This document shows positions 7,854-16,684 of a stretch of 64,000 nucleotides of DNA, piece by piece (positions within the stretch are counted from its first letter, which is position 1; each line of letters starts with the position of its first letter). The DNA is from an uncultured Halocynthiibacter sp. (lineage in GTDB: Bacteria > Pseudomonadota > Alphaproteobacteria > Rhodobacterales > Rhodobacteraceae), in contig CANNCD010000004.1 of assembly GCA_947503035.1 (NCBI GenBank), forward strand, positions 62,001 through 126,000, read 5' to 3'. The translations under genes and the position numbers were made by a program. The notes under the pieces were generated by a model that was not told where the DNA came from, searched no databases, and was given only the letters and a program-made list of their open reading frames with translations.

Positions 7854-9166
7854 CACATCCAAACGTCGTATTCATCGATGACGAAGCGCCCCTGCGCCAC
7901 GCCGCCGAGCAGAGCTTTGATCTGGCCGATCTGACTTGTGCAACCTTTGACGATGGCGAGACGGCGCTCGCGACGCTTAGTCGGGCGTTCACGGGCGTCA
8001 TCGTCACCGACATCCGAATGCCGAACATCGAAGGCACCGAGGTGATGAAGCGCGCCTTGGATATTGACCCCGAAATACCTGTGATCCTGATTACGGGGCA
8101 TGGGGACGTCGATTTGGCGGTGAGCTGTATCAAAGAGGGGGCCTATGATTTCATCGAGAAACCCTTTGATCCGCATCGGCTGGTGGAATGTGTGCGCCGC
8201 GCTTTGGATAAACGACAGCTGATTTTGGAAAACCGCGATCTGCGCAATGCCAGCACGGGCGATGATCCCGCAGCGGATCGGTTGACGGGGCGCAGTGCCG
8301 CGATCACCGCCGTGCGTAGCCAGCTTCTGGCCATTGCCAAGACGGACGCGGATGTGTTGATTTTTGGGGAAACGGGGACCGGCAAAGAACTGGCCGCGCG
8401 CGCAATTCACGAGGCAAGCGAACGCGCCGAGGGGCCGTTTGTGCATCTCAACTGTGCCGCATTGCCCGAAGCGATGATCGAGAGCGAATTGTTCGGCCAT
8501 GTCGCAGGGGCCTTTGCTGGTGCGATGAAGGATCGTTTTGGGAAATTCGAACATGCCAATCGTGGCATCCTGTGTCTTGATGAAATCGACAGCCTGCCGC
8601 TCGCGCTTCAGGCGAAACTCCTTCAGGCGCTTCAAAGTAAATCCATCACGCGGCTTGGATCAAACGACGCGGTGCCTCTTGATTTTCGCACCGTTGCGAT
8701 TGCCAAGACCGATCTGACTGATGCCGTTGCGAATGGCACATTCCGAGCCGATCTGTTGTATCGTCTGAATGTGGTCAGCCTGCGTTTACCGACCTTGGAT
8801 GAACGCCGCGACGATATCCCGTTTTTGATTGAAGCCCTCATGGCCGATGCGCACCTGCGGTATAACCGGACCCTGCCTGAGGTGCCCCAGACCCTTGTAC
8901 AGGCGATGTCGCGCCGCGATTGGTCGGGGAATGTGCGTGAATTACGCAATGCGGTAGAGCGGATTTACCTTGGTCTCGAGGACACAGTGGGCGCCGAAAA
9001 CGGTCCTGTGTCGCTTGCCGATCAGGTCGCCGAGATCGAAAAAGCCCTGATCGTTGGCGCGCTCAAGGCCGAAAACGGCAGCGTCAAAGCCGTCTGTGAC
9101 GCCCTTTTGGTGCCGCGAAAGACGCTTTATGACAAGATGCGCAAGTACGGGATCGAACGCGGTTAG
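7850..9166 (+). CDS. dctD: Sigma-54-type response regulator, DctD family
   Basis: 438 residues. A receiver domain (about 5-120; phospho-acceptor in VTDIRMPN, K in EKPFDP) is followed by an AAA+ domain with Walker A GETGTGKE (about 174-181), Walker B LCLDEID and the R-finger region FRADLLYRLNVV. A Fis-type HTH closes the protein (SVKAVCDALLVPRKTLYDKMRKYG). The loop that contacts sigma-54, normally GAFTGA, reads GAFAGA (residues 220-225), with Ala in place of the critical Thr. It overlaps dctB by four bases. It probably controls the TAXI TRAP genes just downstream. Whether it works with sigma-54 is open because of the loop change. Confidence 0.85.
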   Translation: MTHPNVVFIDDEAPLRHAAEQSFDLADLTCATFDDGETALATLSRAFTGVIVTDIRMPNIEGTEVMKRALDIDPEIPVILITGHGDVDLAVSCIKEGAYDFIEKPFDPHRLVECVRRALDKRQLILENRDLRNASTGDDPAADRLTGRSAAITAVRSQLLAIAKTDADVLIFGETGTGKELAARAIHEASERAEGPFVHLNCAALPEAMIESELFGHVAGAFAGAMKDRFGKFEHANRGILCLDEIDSLPLALQAKLLQALQSKSITRLGSNDAVPLDFRTVAIAKTDLTDAVANGTFRADLLYRLNVVSLRLPTLDERRDDIPFLIEALMADAHLRYNRTLPEVPQTLVQAMSRRDWSGNVRELRNAVERIYLGLEDTVGAENGPVSLADQVAEIEKALIVGALKAENGSVKAVCDALLVPRKTLYDKMRKYGIERG

Positions 9167-9367
9167 CGCCAACGGGTCAATTTCCACACACGGATTTCGC
9201 CCCGTTGTCACGTGATCCGCACAGATGGGGGTATCGTGCTTAAAAAATCATAAATTCTTGTGTCCGGCACGTTGCAGAACTGATGTGTTTCCCTGTCTTT
9301 TGAGGGCCAGCTCACCATCGGTGGGTATGATGAACCGAAATTCGGGATATCTCTGGGAGGAGAAATT

Positions 9368-10363
9368 ATGAAAACTTTGACAGCACTCGGCACGATTGCT
9401 TCCGTTGCCTTGACCGCAAACCTTGCATTCGCGGACGGCCATGCCGACCGCACAGATTGGCCAGAAAGCTTTACCGTAGGGACCGCGTCCCAAGGTGGCA
9501 CCTATTTCGCATACGGATCCGGTTGGGCGAACCTTGTTGCGGATGAGCTCGGTCTCACTGGCGGCGGCGAAGTGACCGGCGGCCCAATGCAGAACATGGC
9601 GCTTGTTCACACTGGTGACGCACAGTTCGGCATGACGACAATGGGCCCCGCGGCGGAATCAATTGCCGGCACCAACCCAATCGCGCCTGGTCTTCAGATG
9701 AACAACGTCTGTGCGATGTTCCCCATGTATCAAACACCGTTCTCTGTGACGACGCTTGCGTCTTCGGGTATCGCATCCGTTGCGGATATTCCTGATGGCG
9801 CAAAGATCGGTTTCGGTCCGGCGGGTTCCACATCCGACACCTATTTCCCACGTATGATGGAAGAGCTGGGCGTGAACTTTGAACGTCGTAACGGCGGTTG
9901 GGGCGACCTTGGTGGTCAGCTTCAGGATGGTCTGCTGGACGTGATCGCATTCGCAGCCGGTGTTCCTGTTCCAGCAGTGAGCCAGCTTGAGGTTCAAACC
10001 GACGTGAACATCATCGAGTTCACAGAAGACGAACAAGCCAAGATCATGGCGGCCTTCCCTGTGTCTGAATTCGCGATTGGCGCGGACACCTATACGACGC
10101 TGACGGCGGATGCGCGTTCGGTTTCCATGTGGAATTTTGCGATTGCCAACTGTGACCTACCAGAGAGCTTTGTGAACGCAGTCGTCGACGTTGTGATGTC
10201 CGACAATGAGCGCATGATGAACATCCACCGTGCTGCACGCACGACGGTTCCCGAAAACTGGGACAAAAACGCCGGTGTTCTTCCGTGGCACCCAGGTGCG
10301 GCGGCATGGTTCGTCGAAAACGCTGGTGCAGACATTCCTGCCGACCAAATCTTTGGTAACTAA
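9368..10363 (+). CDS. TAXI family TRAP solute-binding protein
   Basis: 331 residues with a clear Sec signal peptide (MKTLTALGTIASVALTANLAFA). The mature protein begins with the TAXI signature: FTVGTASQGGTYFAYGSGWA and later GGPMQNMALVHTGDAQFGM. TAXI proteins capture an organic acid (glutamate or 2-oxoglutarate in characterised cases) and hand it to a fused TRAP permease, which lies 123 bases downstream. ATG preceded by GGGAGGAG. It is followed by a strong GC hairpin that probably stabilises this part of the mRNA. It lies 201 bases after dctD, so regulation by DctBD is likely but inferred. I found no canonical -24/-12 element (GG-N10-GC) in that gap by eye. Confidence 0.9.
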   Translation: MKTLTALGTIASVALTANLAFADGHADRTDWPESFTVGTASQGGTYFAYGSGWANLVADELGLTGGGEVTGGPMQNMALVHTGDAQFGMTTMGPAAESIAGTNPIAPGLQMNNVCAMFPMYQTPFSVTTLASSGIASVADIPDGAKIGFGPAGSTSDTYFPRMMEELGVNFERRNGGWGDLGGQLQDGLLDVIAFAAGVPVPAVSQLEVQTDVNIIEFTEDEQAKIMAAFPVSEFAIGADTYTTLTADARSVSMWNFAIANCDLPESFVNAVVDVVMSDNERMMNIHRAARTTVPENWDKNAGVLPWHPGAAAWFVENAGADIPADQIFGN

Positions 10364-10402
10364 CTAGGTTACCTCCCTGGGGCCGCGCCATGCGGCCCCT
10401 TT
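10355..10402 (+). terminator. Hairpins between TAXI binding-protein and permease genes
   Basis: Two inverted repeats follow the stop codon. One is GGTAAC/GTTACC (10355-10360 with 10368-10373), overlapping the stop. The other is a perfect GGGGCCGC/GCGGCCCC stem with a five-base loop (10379-10386 with 10392-10399), followed by only TTTC. The weak T-run suggests partial termination or mRNA 3'-end protection rather than full termination, giving more binding protein than permease. Confidence 0.6.
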
Positions 10403-10486
10403 CAATACCACTCACACACTATTCTGACTGCGCCCGCTTGGGCCTTACCCAGTGGCGGTTTCGCCATTGATACCATAGAGGTTGCC

Positions 10487-12754
10487 ATGACCCCCGACGA
10501 AAACACCAAAACACCACCAACCGATGTCGCGATTGACGATATCGTGACGGATGGTCCAATCCTTGCCGAAGGGGTCGATGAAGAACCCGTTGAATCCAAC
10601 CGCCGCCTGTTCACGGGCAAGATGTTCCTGATGATCGCGGCGTTTTCTGCGTTCTATTCCCTGTTCCACATGGCTGCGCTGAACGGGTGGTCGGTCTCTG
10701 GTCTGACGGGGGTCGATATCGCGCTCCTTCCTGTTCTTCCGATGGAGACATGGAATTTCCGGATCGTGCATATTGCGGGCGCTCTTATCCTTGGTTTCCT
10801 TCTCTATTCCGCGCGTGCCTTTCCGGATGAGGACAGCGGTGGCAAACATCCGATTGATATCCTGACATGGCTGGCGATTCTGCCTGCGCTCTATGCGTGT
10901 TACACCGCGCTGGGCTTTGCCACCGATATCGCGAACGGTAAAATGTGGAACGGCATCGACGACGGTATCCGCAACGCCGAGATCTACCACTTTGGTCTGC
11001 CACTCTTGGTCGCGACCACCCTTGGCATTGTGAGCGGCTGGGCACGTGCCCGTGTGCGCGGTGCGATTGCGCCTGCGGACATCGTGCTGGGTGTGTGTTC
11101 CTTGGCGGTTGCGCTTTATCTGATCACGATCTTTGGCACCTTGATGCGTAATTCGACTGGCACCCCGTTCGCCCCCATCGGTATGAGCATCGCCGCCGTC
11201 GCAGGCACCGCGCTTATCATGGAGCTGACCCGCCGCGTGGCAGGCATGGCGTTGATCGTGATCGCGGGCGTGTTTCTGGTCTATGTGTTCGTTGGTGATC
11301 TGTTGCCGGGGTTCCTGAATGCGCCCGACATCACGTGGCAACGTTTCTTTAGCCAAGTTTACACAGACGCCGGTATCCTTGGGCCGACGACGGCGGTGTC
11401 CTCGACCTATATCATTCTGTTCATCATCTTCGCGGCGTTCCTTCAGGCGTCGAAGGTTGGCGATTACTTTGTGAACTTTGCCTTTGCCGCCGCCGGTCGT
11501 GCGCGCGGTGGTCCGGCCAAGGTATCGATCTTTGCCTCGGGCCTTATGGGGATGATCAACGGGACCTCGGCGGGGAACGTTGTGGCGACTGGGTCGCTGA
11601 CCATCCCGTTGATGAAAAAGGTTGGCTACCAATCAAAAACCTCTGGCGCGATTGAGGCCGCGGCGTCGACCGGTGGACAGATCATGCCGCCGATCATGGG
11701 CGCGGGTGCCTTCATCATGGCCGAGATCACCGGCATCCCATACACCGATATCACGGTTGCGGCGATCATCCCTGCGGTTCTGTATTTCGCGTCGATCTAC
11801 TTTATGGTGGACTTTGAGGCGGCGAAATTGGGCATGAAGGGCATGCGCGAAGAGGACCTGCCGAAGTTTAAGGAACTGGCGCGTCAGGCGTTTCTATTCC
11901 TACCGATCATCATCTTAATTGGGGCGTTGTTTATGGGCTATTCCGTGATCCGTGCGGGGACATTGGCGACGGCATCTGCGGCAGTGGTCAGCTGGCTCAC
12001 TCCGCACCGCATGGGGTTCCGTTCCGTCATCAAGGCGTTCGAATTGGCCGGTATCATGTCCATTCAGATCATCGCGGTCTGTGCCTGTGCTGGTATCATC
12101 GTTGGTGTTATTTCCCTGACGGGGGTTGGTGCGCGGTTCTCGTCCGTCTTGTTGGACATCGCGGCGGCGAACCAGTTGTTGGCCCTGTTCTTTGCCATGT
12201 GTATCGCGATCCTGTTGGGGATGGGCATGCCAACCACGGCGGCCTATGCGGTTGCGGCCTCGGTTGTTGCGCCTGGTCTGATCCAACTGGGCATCCCCAC
12301 ACTGACGGCGCATTTCTTTGTGTTCTATTTCGCGGTTGTGTCGGCGATCACCCCACCTGTGGCCTTGGCCAGCTATGCCGCAGCAGGGATTTCGGGTGCG
12401 AACCCGATGGCTACATCCGTCGCGTCATTCAAGATCGGCATCTCGGCGTTCATCGTGCCGTTCATGTTCTTCTATAACTCGGCGATCCTTATGGACGGCA
12501 CGTTCATTGAAATCGCACGTGCTGGTACGACTGGGCTGATTGGGGTGTTCCTATTGTCATCCGCCGTCCAAGGTTGGTTCTGGGGCGCGCGCGCTGGAAC
12601 CTTGGTCCGTGTCATCGTTGGTCTCGCAGCGCTTTGCATGATCGAAGGTGGGCTGGTCTCTGATGCGCTTGGCGTGTTGCTTGCCGGTGCATGCTTTGGG
12701 CTTCAAAAAATGTTCGGCGCTGCGTCGGGTATGGCGCCATCTTCGCCTGAATAA
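10487..12754 (+). CDS. TRAP transporter fused 4TM/12TM permease (TAXI type)
   Basis: 755 residues and many hydrophobic helices. The first quarter corresponds to the small DctQ-like subunit and the rest to the DctM-like subunit, fused as usual for TAXI systems. Recognisable DctM motifs include GMINGTSAGNVVATGSLTIPLMKK and GGQIMPPIMGAGAFIMAE (about 345-410), and LLGMGMPTTAAYAVAA (about 575). The first 40 or so residues are acidic and cytoplasmic. ATG with GAGG seven bases upstream. It couples uptake to a sodium or proton gradient using the binding protein encoded just upstream. It is followed by a strong terminator. Confidence 0.92.
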   Translation: MTPDENTKTPPTDVAIDDIVTDGPILAEGVDEEPVESNRRLFTGKMFLMIAAFSAFYSLFHMAALNGWSVSGLTGVDIALLPVLPMETWNFRIVHIAGALILGFLLYSARAFPDEDSGGKHPIDILTWLAILPALYACYTALGFATDIANGKMWNGIDDGIRNAEIYHFGLPLLVATTLGIVSGWARARVRGAIAPADIVLGVCSLAVALYLITIFGTLMRNSTGTPFAPIGMSIAAVAGTALIMELTRRVAGMALIVIAGVFLVYVFVGDLLPGFLNAPDITWQRFFSQVYTDAGILGPTTAVSSTYIILFIIFAAFLQASKVGDYFVNFAFAAAGRARGGPAKVSIFASGLMGMINGTSAGNVVATGSLTIPLMKKVGYQSKTSGAIEAAASTGGQIMPPIMGAGAFIMAEITGIPYTDITVAAIIPAVLYFASIYFMVDFEAAKLGMKGMREEDLPKFKELARQAFLFLPIIILIGALFMGYSVIRAGTLATASAAVVSWLTPHRMGFRSVIKAFELAGIMSIQIIAVCACAGIIVGVISLTGVGARFSSVLLDIAAANQLLALFFAMCIAILLGMGMPTTAAYAVAASVVAPGLIQLGIPTLTAHFFVFYFAVVSAITPPVALASYAAAGISGANPMATSVASFKIGISAFIVPFMFFYNSAILMDGTFIEIARAGTTGLIGVFLLSSAVQGWFWGARAGTLVRVIVGLAALCMIEGGLVSDALGVLLAGACFGLQKMFGAASGMAPSSPE

Positions 12755-12760
12755 CGAACT

Positions 12761-12789
12761 TCGGCCCCGCCCGTGCGGGGCCGATTTTT
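12761..12789 (+). terminator. Rho-independent terminator after the TRAP genes
   Basis: A perfect 10-bp stem TCGGCCCCGC/GCGGGGCCGA (12761-12770 with 12775-12784), a CCGT loop and then TTTTT. It lies six bases after the permease stop. Confidence 0.9.
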
Positions 12790-12805
12790 ATGTGCTCGTC
12801 CTAGC

Positions 12806-15160
12806 TTAGGAGCCTGCCCGCGCCCGCCTTTGGGAATGCCTCACATTCTTGGAAAATGTCGATATCACGTCGTCCGACGACATTGGGCGTCCGAGGTGGT
12901 ACCCTTGGAAGATATCACAGCCAATCGCGGTTAACTTTGCGAGTTGACTCTTGCTTTCGACCCCTTCTGCGACCACTTCAATCTTTAACGCGCGTGCGAT
13001 ATCGACGATGGATCGCATCAACACCGACATCGCAGGGTCGACATGCGCAGACTTCGTGAGAGACCTGTCGATTTTAAGACGCGAAGGTTGAACGTTCAAA
13101 AGGCTAACAATCGACGCGTATCCGCTTCCGAAATCATCGATCTCAAATTGCACCCCAAGGCGACGTAGGTTGCGTAGAACGGACGACACCTGATCCGTGA
13201 TCGTGTCGAGGAGGGTGGTTTCCAACAGCTCAAACGACAACAGTTTGGCATCCTCGCCCAGCTCTTTGACACAGTTAACCAATGTAGGATCCGCGAGACG
13301 GTCGCTCGAGACATTGACCGATATGCGCGCGTGATCAAACCCATGGCCGAGCCACGACCGCCGCACAGACATCGCCGCGTGCAGAATATGTCGGTCGATT
13401 TCTGCAACAACGCCAAGCTCGGTTGCGAGATCGAGAAAATCCGCAGGCATAAGGAGGCCGCGCGTTGGGTGTTGCCATCGAACAAGAACCTCAAACCCAA
13501 CAATATCAAGGGTCTTCGCCTCAAACTGGGGTTGGAAATAGGGGACAAATTGATCCCCATCTTTTAGTGCGAGCAGAAGGTCTTCTTTGGCCTGGCGAGC
13601 AATTTCCGCGTTCTCACGTAGTTTTTCTGTAAAGACGCGGTACGTGCGACGCCCCCCCCTTTTGGCGGAATACAGCGCCAGATCGGCGTCACGCAGCGTA
13701 TCCCAGACGCTGGTTTGTGAATCTTGATGCACTGCGATACCGATACTCGCCCCAAGCTCGACGCTCGTGGTTTCAAGGCGCAGGGGCATGTCCAAAAGTT
13801 GCTTGAGCGTCCGGCAGAAAGCGATGGCGCGCCTTGCCTCGGGGCCATCCATCAATATCGCCATGAATTCGTCGCCACCGATGCGCCCAATGAAATCGTC
13901 GGGCTCTAGCAGCGTCTGAAGATAAGACGTGACACGTTTGATTGTCGCATCGCCCACCGCGTGGCCATGGCTGTCATTGACCTCTTTGAAATAGTCGAGA
14001 TCGATATGAAGGACGGACAGTTTCCTGTTCTTTTGTTCGGCCAGTGCCAGAATATCGTCAAAAAATCGATCGACATATCGGCGATTTGGAAGGTCGGTCA
14101 ATGCATCACGCAGGGCGCTGTCTTCGATCTCGCGCTGTGCGGTTAGTAGCTGAGCATTGCGTTTCTCGAGCTCGGTCTGCATCGCCACCAAATCGGTGAC
14201 ATCCGAGTTGGTTCCCACAACACGGATGACCTTGCCGGTATTGTCGCGGACAACATAGCCACGCGAATGCCACTTTCGCCAAGAACCATCGCTGTGACGA
14301 ATGCGGTAGGTTTCGTTATAGGGTGCGTTTGTTGCGATGTGGCTTTCGTAGGCCTCTCGTACCTTTCTTCTATCGTCAGGGTGAACACGCTCGCTCCACC
14401 ATTTTAGGCCCGCCTGTGTGTGGTCCGGTTCTTCGCCAAGCAATAAGAAGTTTTGGTCAGACATAAACGTCGTCTTGGCCAGAAGATCGACGTCCCAGAT
14501 TCCATCCGATGCCGCGCGCATGGCGAGATCGTAGCGTTCGCGTGCTTCTTCTGTGGTCGCCGCGGCGACGGCAAGACGTTCGTTGGCGTTCTTGAGTTCG
14601 GTGTGGATTTTCGTCCGGTCCTCGCGGTCCATAAAAATTCCAAGGAATTCAGCGGCAGACACCGCATATGCGATTTCATCAGGCGACCAATCGCGACGGA
14701 CGCCGACCGTTTCGATACAGATCACGCCACGGGGCCCCGCAGCGGACCGTATCTGGGCGTCAAGCATCGATACAATATTATTTGGTTCGAGGTAGACCTC
14801 TTTGAACTCGGCGGTTCGGGTGTCTTGGGCAGCGTCATCAGCCGAGATAACACGTTCCGCGAGAACCGCCGAAAAGTAGTTCGGAAAATCTTTGGCGAAG
14901 AGCCGCAAGCCGTTGGAGTGCTCATCCAAGCTACTTTGGTAAAGGTCGACGCAATCAATGTAGGTTTGGGTTTCGTCTAGGGTCCAAACCCCAACCCGCT
15001 GAACACCCAGTTGCTTGGCGGTTTCGGCAGTCAAAAATTTGGTGAATTCGGCGGTGGTGATGTCTTTGCCGGTGTAAAAACGCATAAGGCGATCAAGGGA
15101 ACCGTTGAATCTTCGAATGCGCGCAAGTACCACCGTTTCGTTTAATCGTGCTCCATCCAT
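12806..15160 (-). CDS. PAS-GGDEF-EAL cyclic-di-GMP signalling protein
   Basis: 784 residues, no membrane segment. About 1-175 is a GAF-like sensor, followed by a coiled coil (about 176-210). A PAS/PAC domain follows (about 210-330; WWSERVHPDDRR, YRIRHSDGSWRKW). The GGDEF domain (about 345-510) keeps the active site RIGGDEF and the LTDLPNRR entry. The EAL domain (about 520-775) keeps EVLVRW, the DDFGSGYAS loop and VAEGVES. Both catalytic sites look intact, so it may both make and degrade c-di-GMP. It is monocistronic, with a 462-base upstream gap. Its target is not shown by context. Confidence 0.88.
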   Translation of the reverse strand: MDGARLNETVVLARIRRFNGSLDRLMRFYTGKDITTAEFTKFLTAETAKQLGVQRVGVWTLDETQTYIDCVDLYQSSLDEHSNGLRLFAKDFPNYFSAVLAERVISADDAAQDTRTAEFKEVYLEPNNIVSMLDAQIRSAAGPRGVICIETVGVRRDWSPDEIAYAVSAAEFLGIFMDREDRTKIHTELKNANERLAVAAATTEEARERYDLAMRAASDGIWDVDLLAKTTFMSDQNFLLLGEEPDHTQAGLKWWSERVHPDDRRKVREAYESHIATNAPYNETYRIRHSDGSWRKWHSRGYVVRDNTGKVIRVVGTNSDVTDLVAMQTELEKRNAQLLTAQREIEDSALRDALTDLPNRRYVDRFFDDILALAEQKNRKLSVLHIDLDYFKEVNDSHGHAVGDATIKRVTSYLQTLLEPDDFIGRIGGDEFMAILMDGPEARRAIAFCRTLKQLLDMPLRLETTSVELGASIGIAVHQDSQTSVWDTLRDADLALYSAKRGGRRTYRVFTEKLRENAEIARQAKEDLLLALKDGDQFVPYFQPQFEAKTLDIVGFEVLVRWQHPTRGLLMPADFLDLATELGVVAEIDRHILHAAMSVRRSWLGHGFDHARISVNVSSDRLADPTLVNCVKELGEDAKLLSFELLETTLLDTITDQVSSVLRNLRRLGVQFEIDDFGSGYASIVSLLNVQPSRLKIDRSLTKSAHVDPAMSVLMRSIVDIARALKIEVVAEGVESKSQLAKLTAIGCDIFQGYHLGRPMSSDDVISTFSKNVRHSQRRARAGS

Positions 15161-15622
15161 GCATCACCCCTATCCAATAGACTGTTGCTTTAGAAAATCG
15201 TTTCGCGTTTAAAATCGGGTTAAAGTACAGAGACCAGCATATGTCTTTCGGACTGATATGCTAGGAATATTTGAACAGTTGGTCACATAATTTGGCAGAT
15301 GTGCACCGAGTGGCAGGAATGCGGAAACGCCTGACTTGTTGTGTGGCTGCATGTTCGATTGTCGTGAAGGCGTTTTTTCAGCTTTAAAACAGTGTATTAT
15401 AGTGGTTCTGCATAGATAAAACCCTATCACGTGCCGCGCCTTGGTGCAAAACGGCGCGCACAAACAAAGTGGTTCAGTTCTTAGCTAAATGCCTGAGGCT
15501 TAATTTTTTCGGATCGAAGAAAGGGCGCGGTAATGCGCCTCGGCTCTCGATCACGGCCCCAATTGGGGATTGAGCATGTGGGATGTCTTGGCCCCGAAAA
15601 GTGAGGCCAAGACAGTAAGCAA
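15161..15622. other. Intergenic region with inverted repeats
   Basis: 462 bases without a convincing gene. The part next to 15160 must hold the GGDEF-EAL promoter. An inverted repeat AGCATAT/ATATGCT lies at 15236-15242 and 15256-15262. Near the cbiM-like 3' end, two hairpins are oriented so they could end that minus-strand transcript. GTCTTGGCC/GGCCAAGAC (15585-15593 with 15605-15613) lacks a T-run. GGGCGC/GCGCCT (15523-15528 with 15535-15540) is followed on the minus strand by TTTCTTC. Confidence 0.5.
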
Positions 15623-16303
15623 TTAGGCAGCGCGGTGCAGGCGCGCGCCAAACAATGGGGAATTTTGTGCCGCGCGCATGGATTTCGCCGCAAACAAGAC
15701 CGCGAGGTCAAGGATCGGCTCGATCAAAATAATCGTCATATAGGCCGCGCCGAAGGACGCAACGGATGCGATGTTTTCCGCACCAAGACCCTGACCGTAG
15801 ACCGCCCAGAACGTCACCCATGCCACAACACCACCTTGGAAGGCAGTCGAAAGAGCAAGCGTCTGTTTGTACGTCAGATCAACATAGGCCGTGTTTGGCG
15901 CGATGATTTTGCGTGCGATGGCGTTTACGGCCCAAAGTGGGACGATCAATGTGGTCACGTTCATGCCGTACTGTGGCAAATCAAACGGAGCGACCAATAC
16001 GCCCTGTGCCAACAGACCAAGCGCAAGCCCAAGAGACGCAGCGCCGCCGCCGAACAAGAGGAACAGGGTTGATCCGAGGATAAAGTGAACCTCGGACACA
16101 CCCACGGGGAAATGCGGCAACAGCTGGAAAAACGCAAAAACAGCCATAGTCGATACAACAGTGCGCGACACGAGCGCAGACACGCCGCCGTCGTTTTTCA
16201 CAGTATCAAGCGCCATTTTGCCCATCAGGCCAAACGACCCAACCGCAGTTGCCACAGAAAGAAGAAGTTTCGCGCCGTCAACGACGCCATGTTCGATATG
16301 CAT
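15623..16303 (-). CDS. CbiM-like cobalt transport membrane protein
   Basis: 226 residues, six to seven membrane helices. It starts MHIEHG: Met-His at the N-terminus is the metal-ligating start of CbiM/NikM proteins. The second His motif (SEVHFILG, about residue 70) matches the position of the other metal-binding His in the family. I chose the ATG at 16303 because it puts His at position 2 and has AAGGAG eight bases upstream; a TTG at 16309 is also in frame. No CbiN, CbiQ or CbiO gene is nearby, so this is a solitary form. An upstream cobalamin riboswitch supports cobalt uptake for B12 synthesis. Function as a stand-alone transporter is inferred. Confidence 0.78.
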   Translation of the reverse strand: MHIEHGVVDGAKLLLSVATAVGSFGLMGKMALDTVKNDGGVSALVSRTVVSTMAVFAFFQLLPHFPVGVSEVHFILGSTLFLLFGGGAASLGLALGLLAQGVLVAPFDLPQYGMNVTTLIVPLWAVNAIARKIIAPNTAYVDLTYKQTLALSTAFQGGVVAWVTFWAVYGQGLGAENIASVASFGAAYMTIILIEPILDLAVLFAAKSMRAAQNSPLFGARLHRAA

Positions 16304-16359
16304 TTTCAATGCTCCTTATTCGCACCCGCCGTGCGATTTCGTATGTAACCGGTCCTTCG

Positions 16360-16516
16360 ACCAACTTTGATGGCAGGTTTCCTGGCTTATGGTTTTTGCG
16401 CGCCTCACCTTCCCAGCCGAAGCCAGTGGTATCTGAGGGGCGCAACCACATACAGTTACGGGGGTAGCCACGGATTTGGTCCCTATTTGGGTCGCCCGAA
16501 CCGTGTTCCCTTTTTC
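16360..16516 (-). ncRNA. Cobalamin (B12) riboswitch
   Basis: On the minus strand the 150-base region carries the B12 aptamer hallmarks. The B12 box AGCCAGGAAACCTGCC (about 16371-16387), the upstream core GGGAACACGG, the CCCCCGTAACTGTATG element and a GGGAAGGTGAGG segment occur in the right order. It ends about 60 bases before the cbiM-like start, leaving room for an expression platform that would reduce expression when cobalamin is plentiful. Boundaries are approximate. Confidence 0.9.
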
Positions 16517-16684
16517 ATTCCAAAGGCCTTAGGCCATTTGAAAACCATCGATATGTTTATCGCGTGATTCCAAGAACGAGTAAATCAATAACTTGGCCAC
16601 CCGACGAAATTTTCGAAGGTATCGGCGGCTGTGGTTGAAACAATTGGCAACATTGGTCGGAAGCGGTGGAATGCGGCGCAGAGA

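Noticed and set aside
9240-9280. Possible sigma-54 promoter before the TAXI gene
   Set aside because: GGCACGTTGC was noted, but GG and GC are not 10 bases apart, so it does not fit a -24/-12 element.
10445-11632. Long antisense frame of 395 codons over the TRAP permease
   Set aside because: Arg/Gln/His-rich shadow of membrane-helix codons; no ribosome site or known domain.
15209-15463. 84-codon frame upstream of the GGDEF-EAL gene
   Set aside because: No ribosome site, no signal or domain, and a composition unlike the neighbouring genes.
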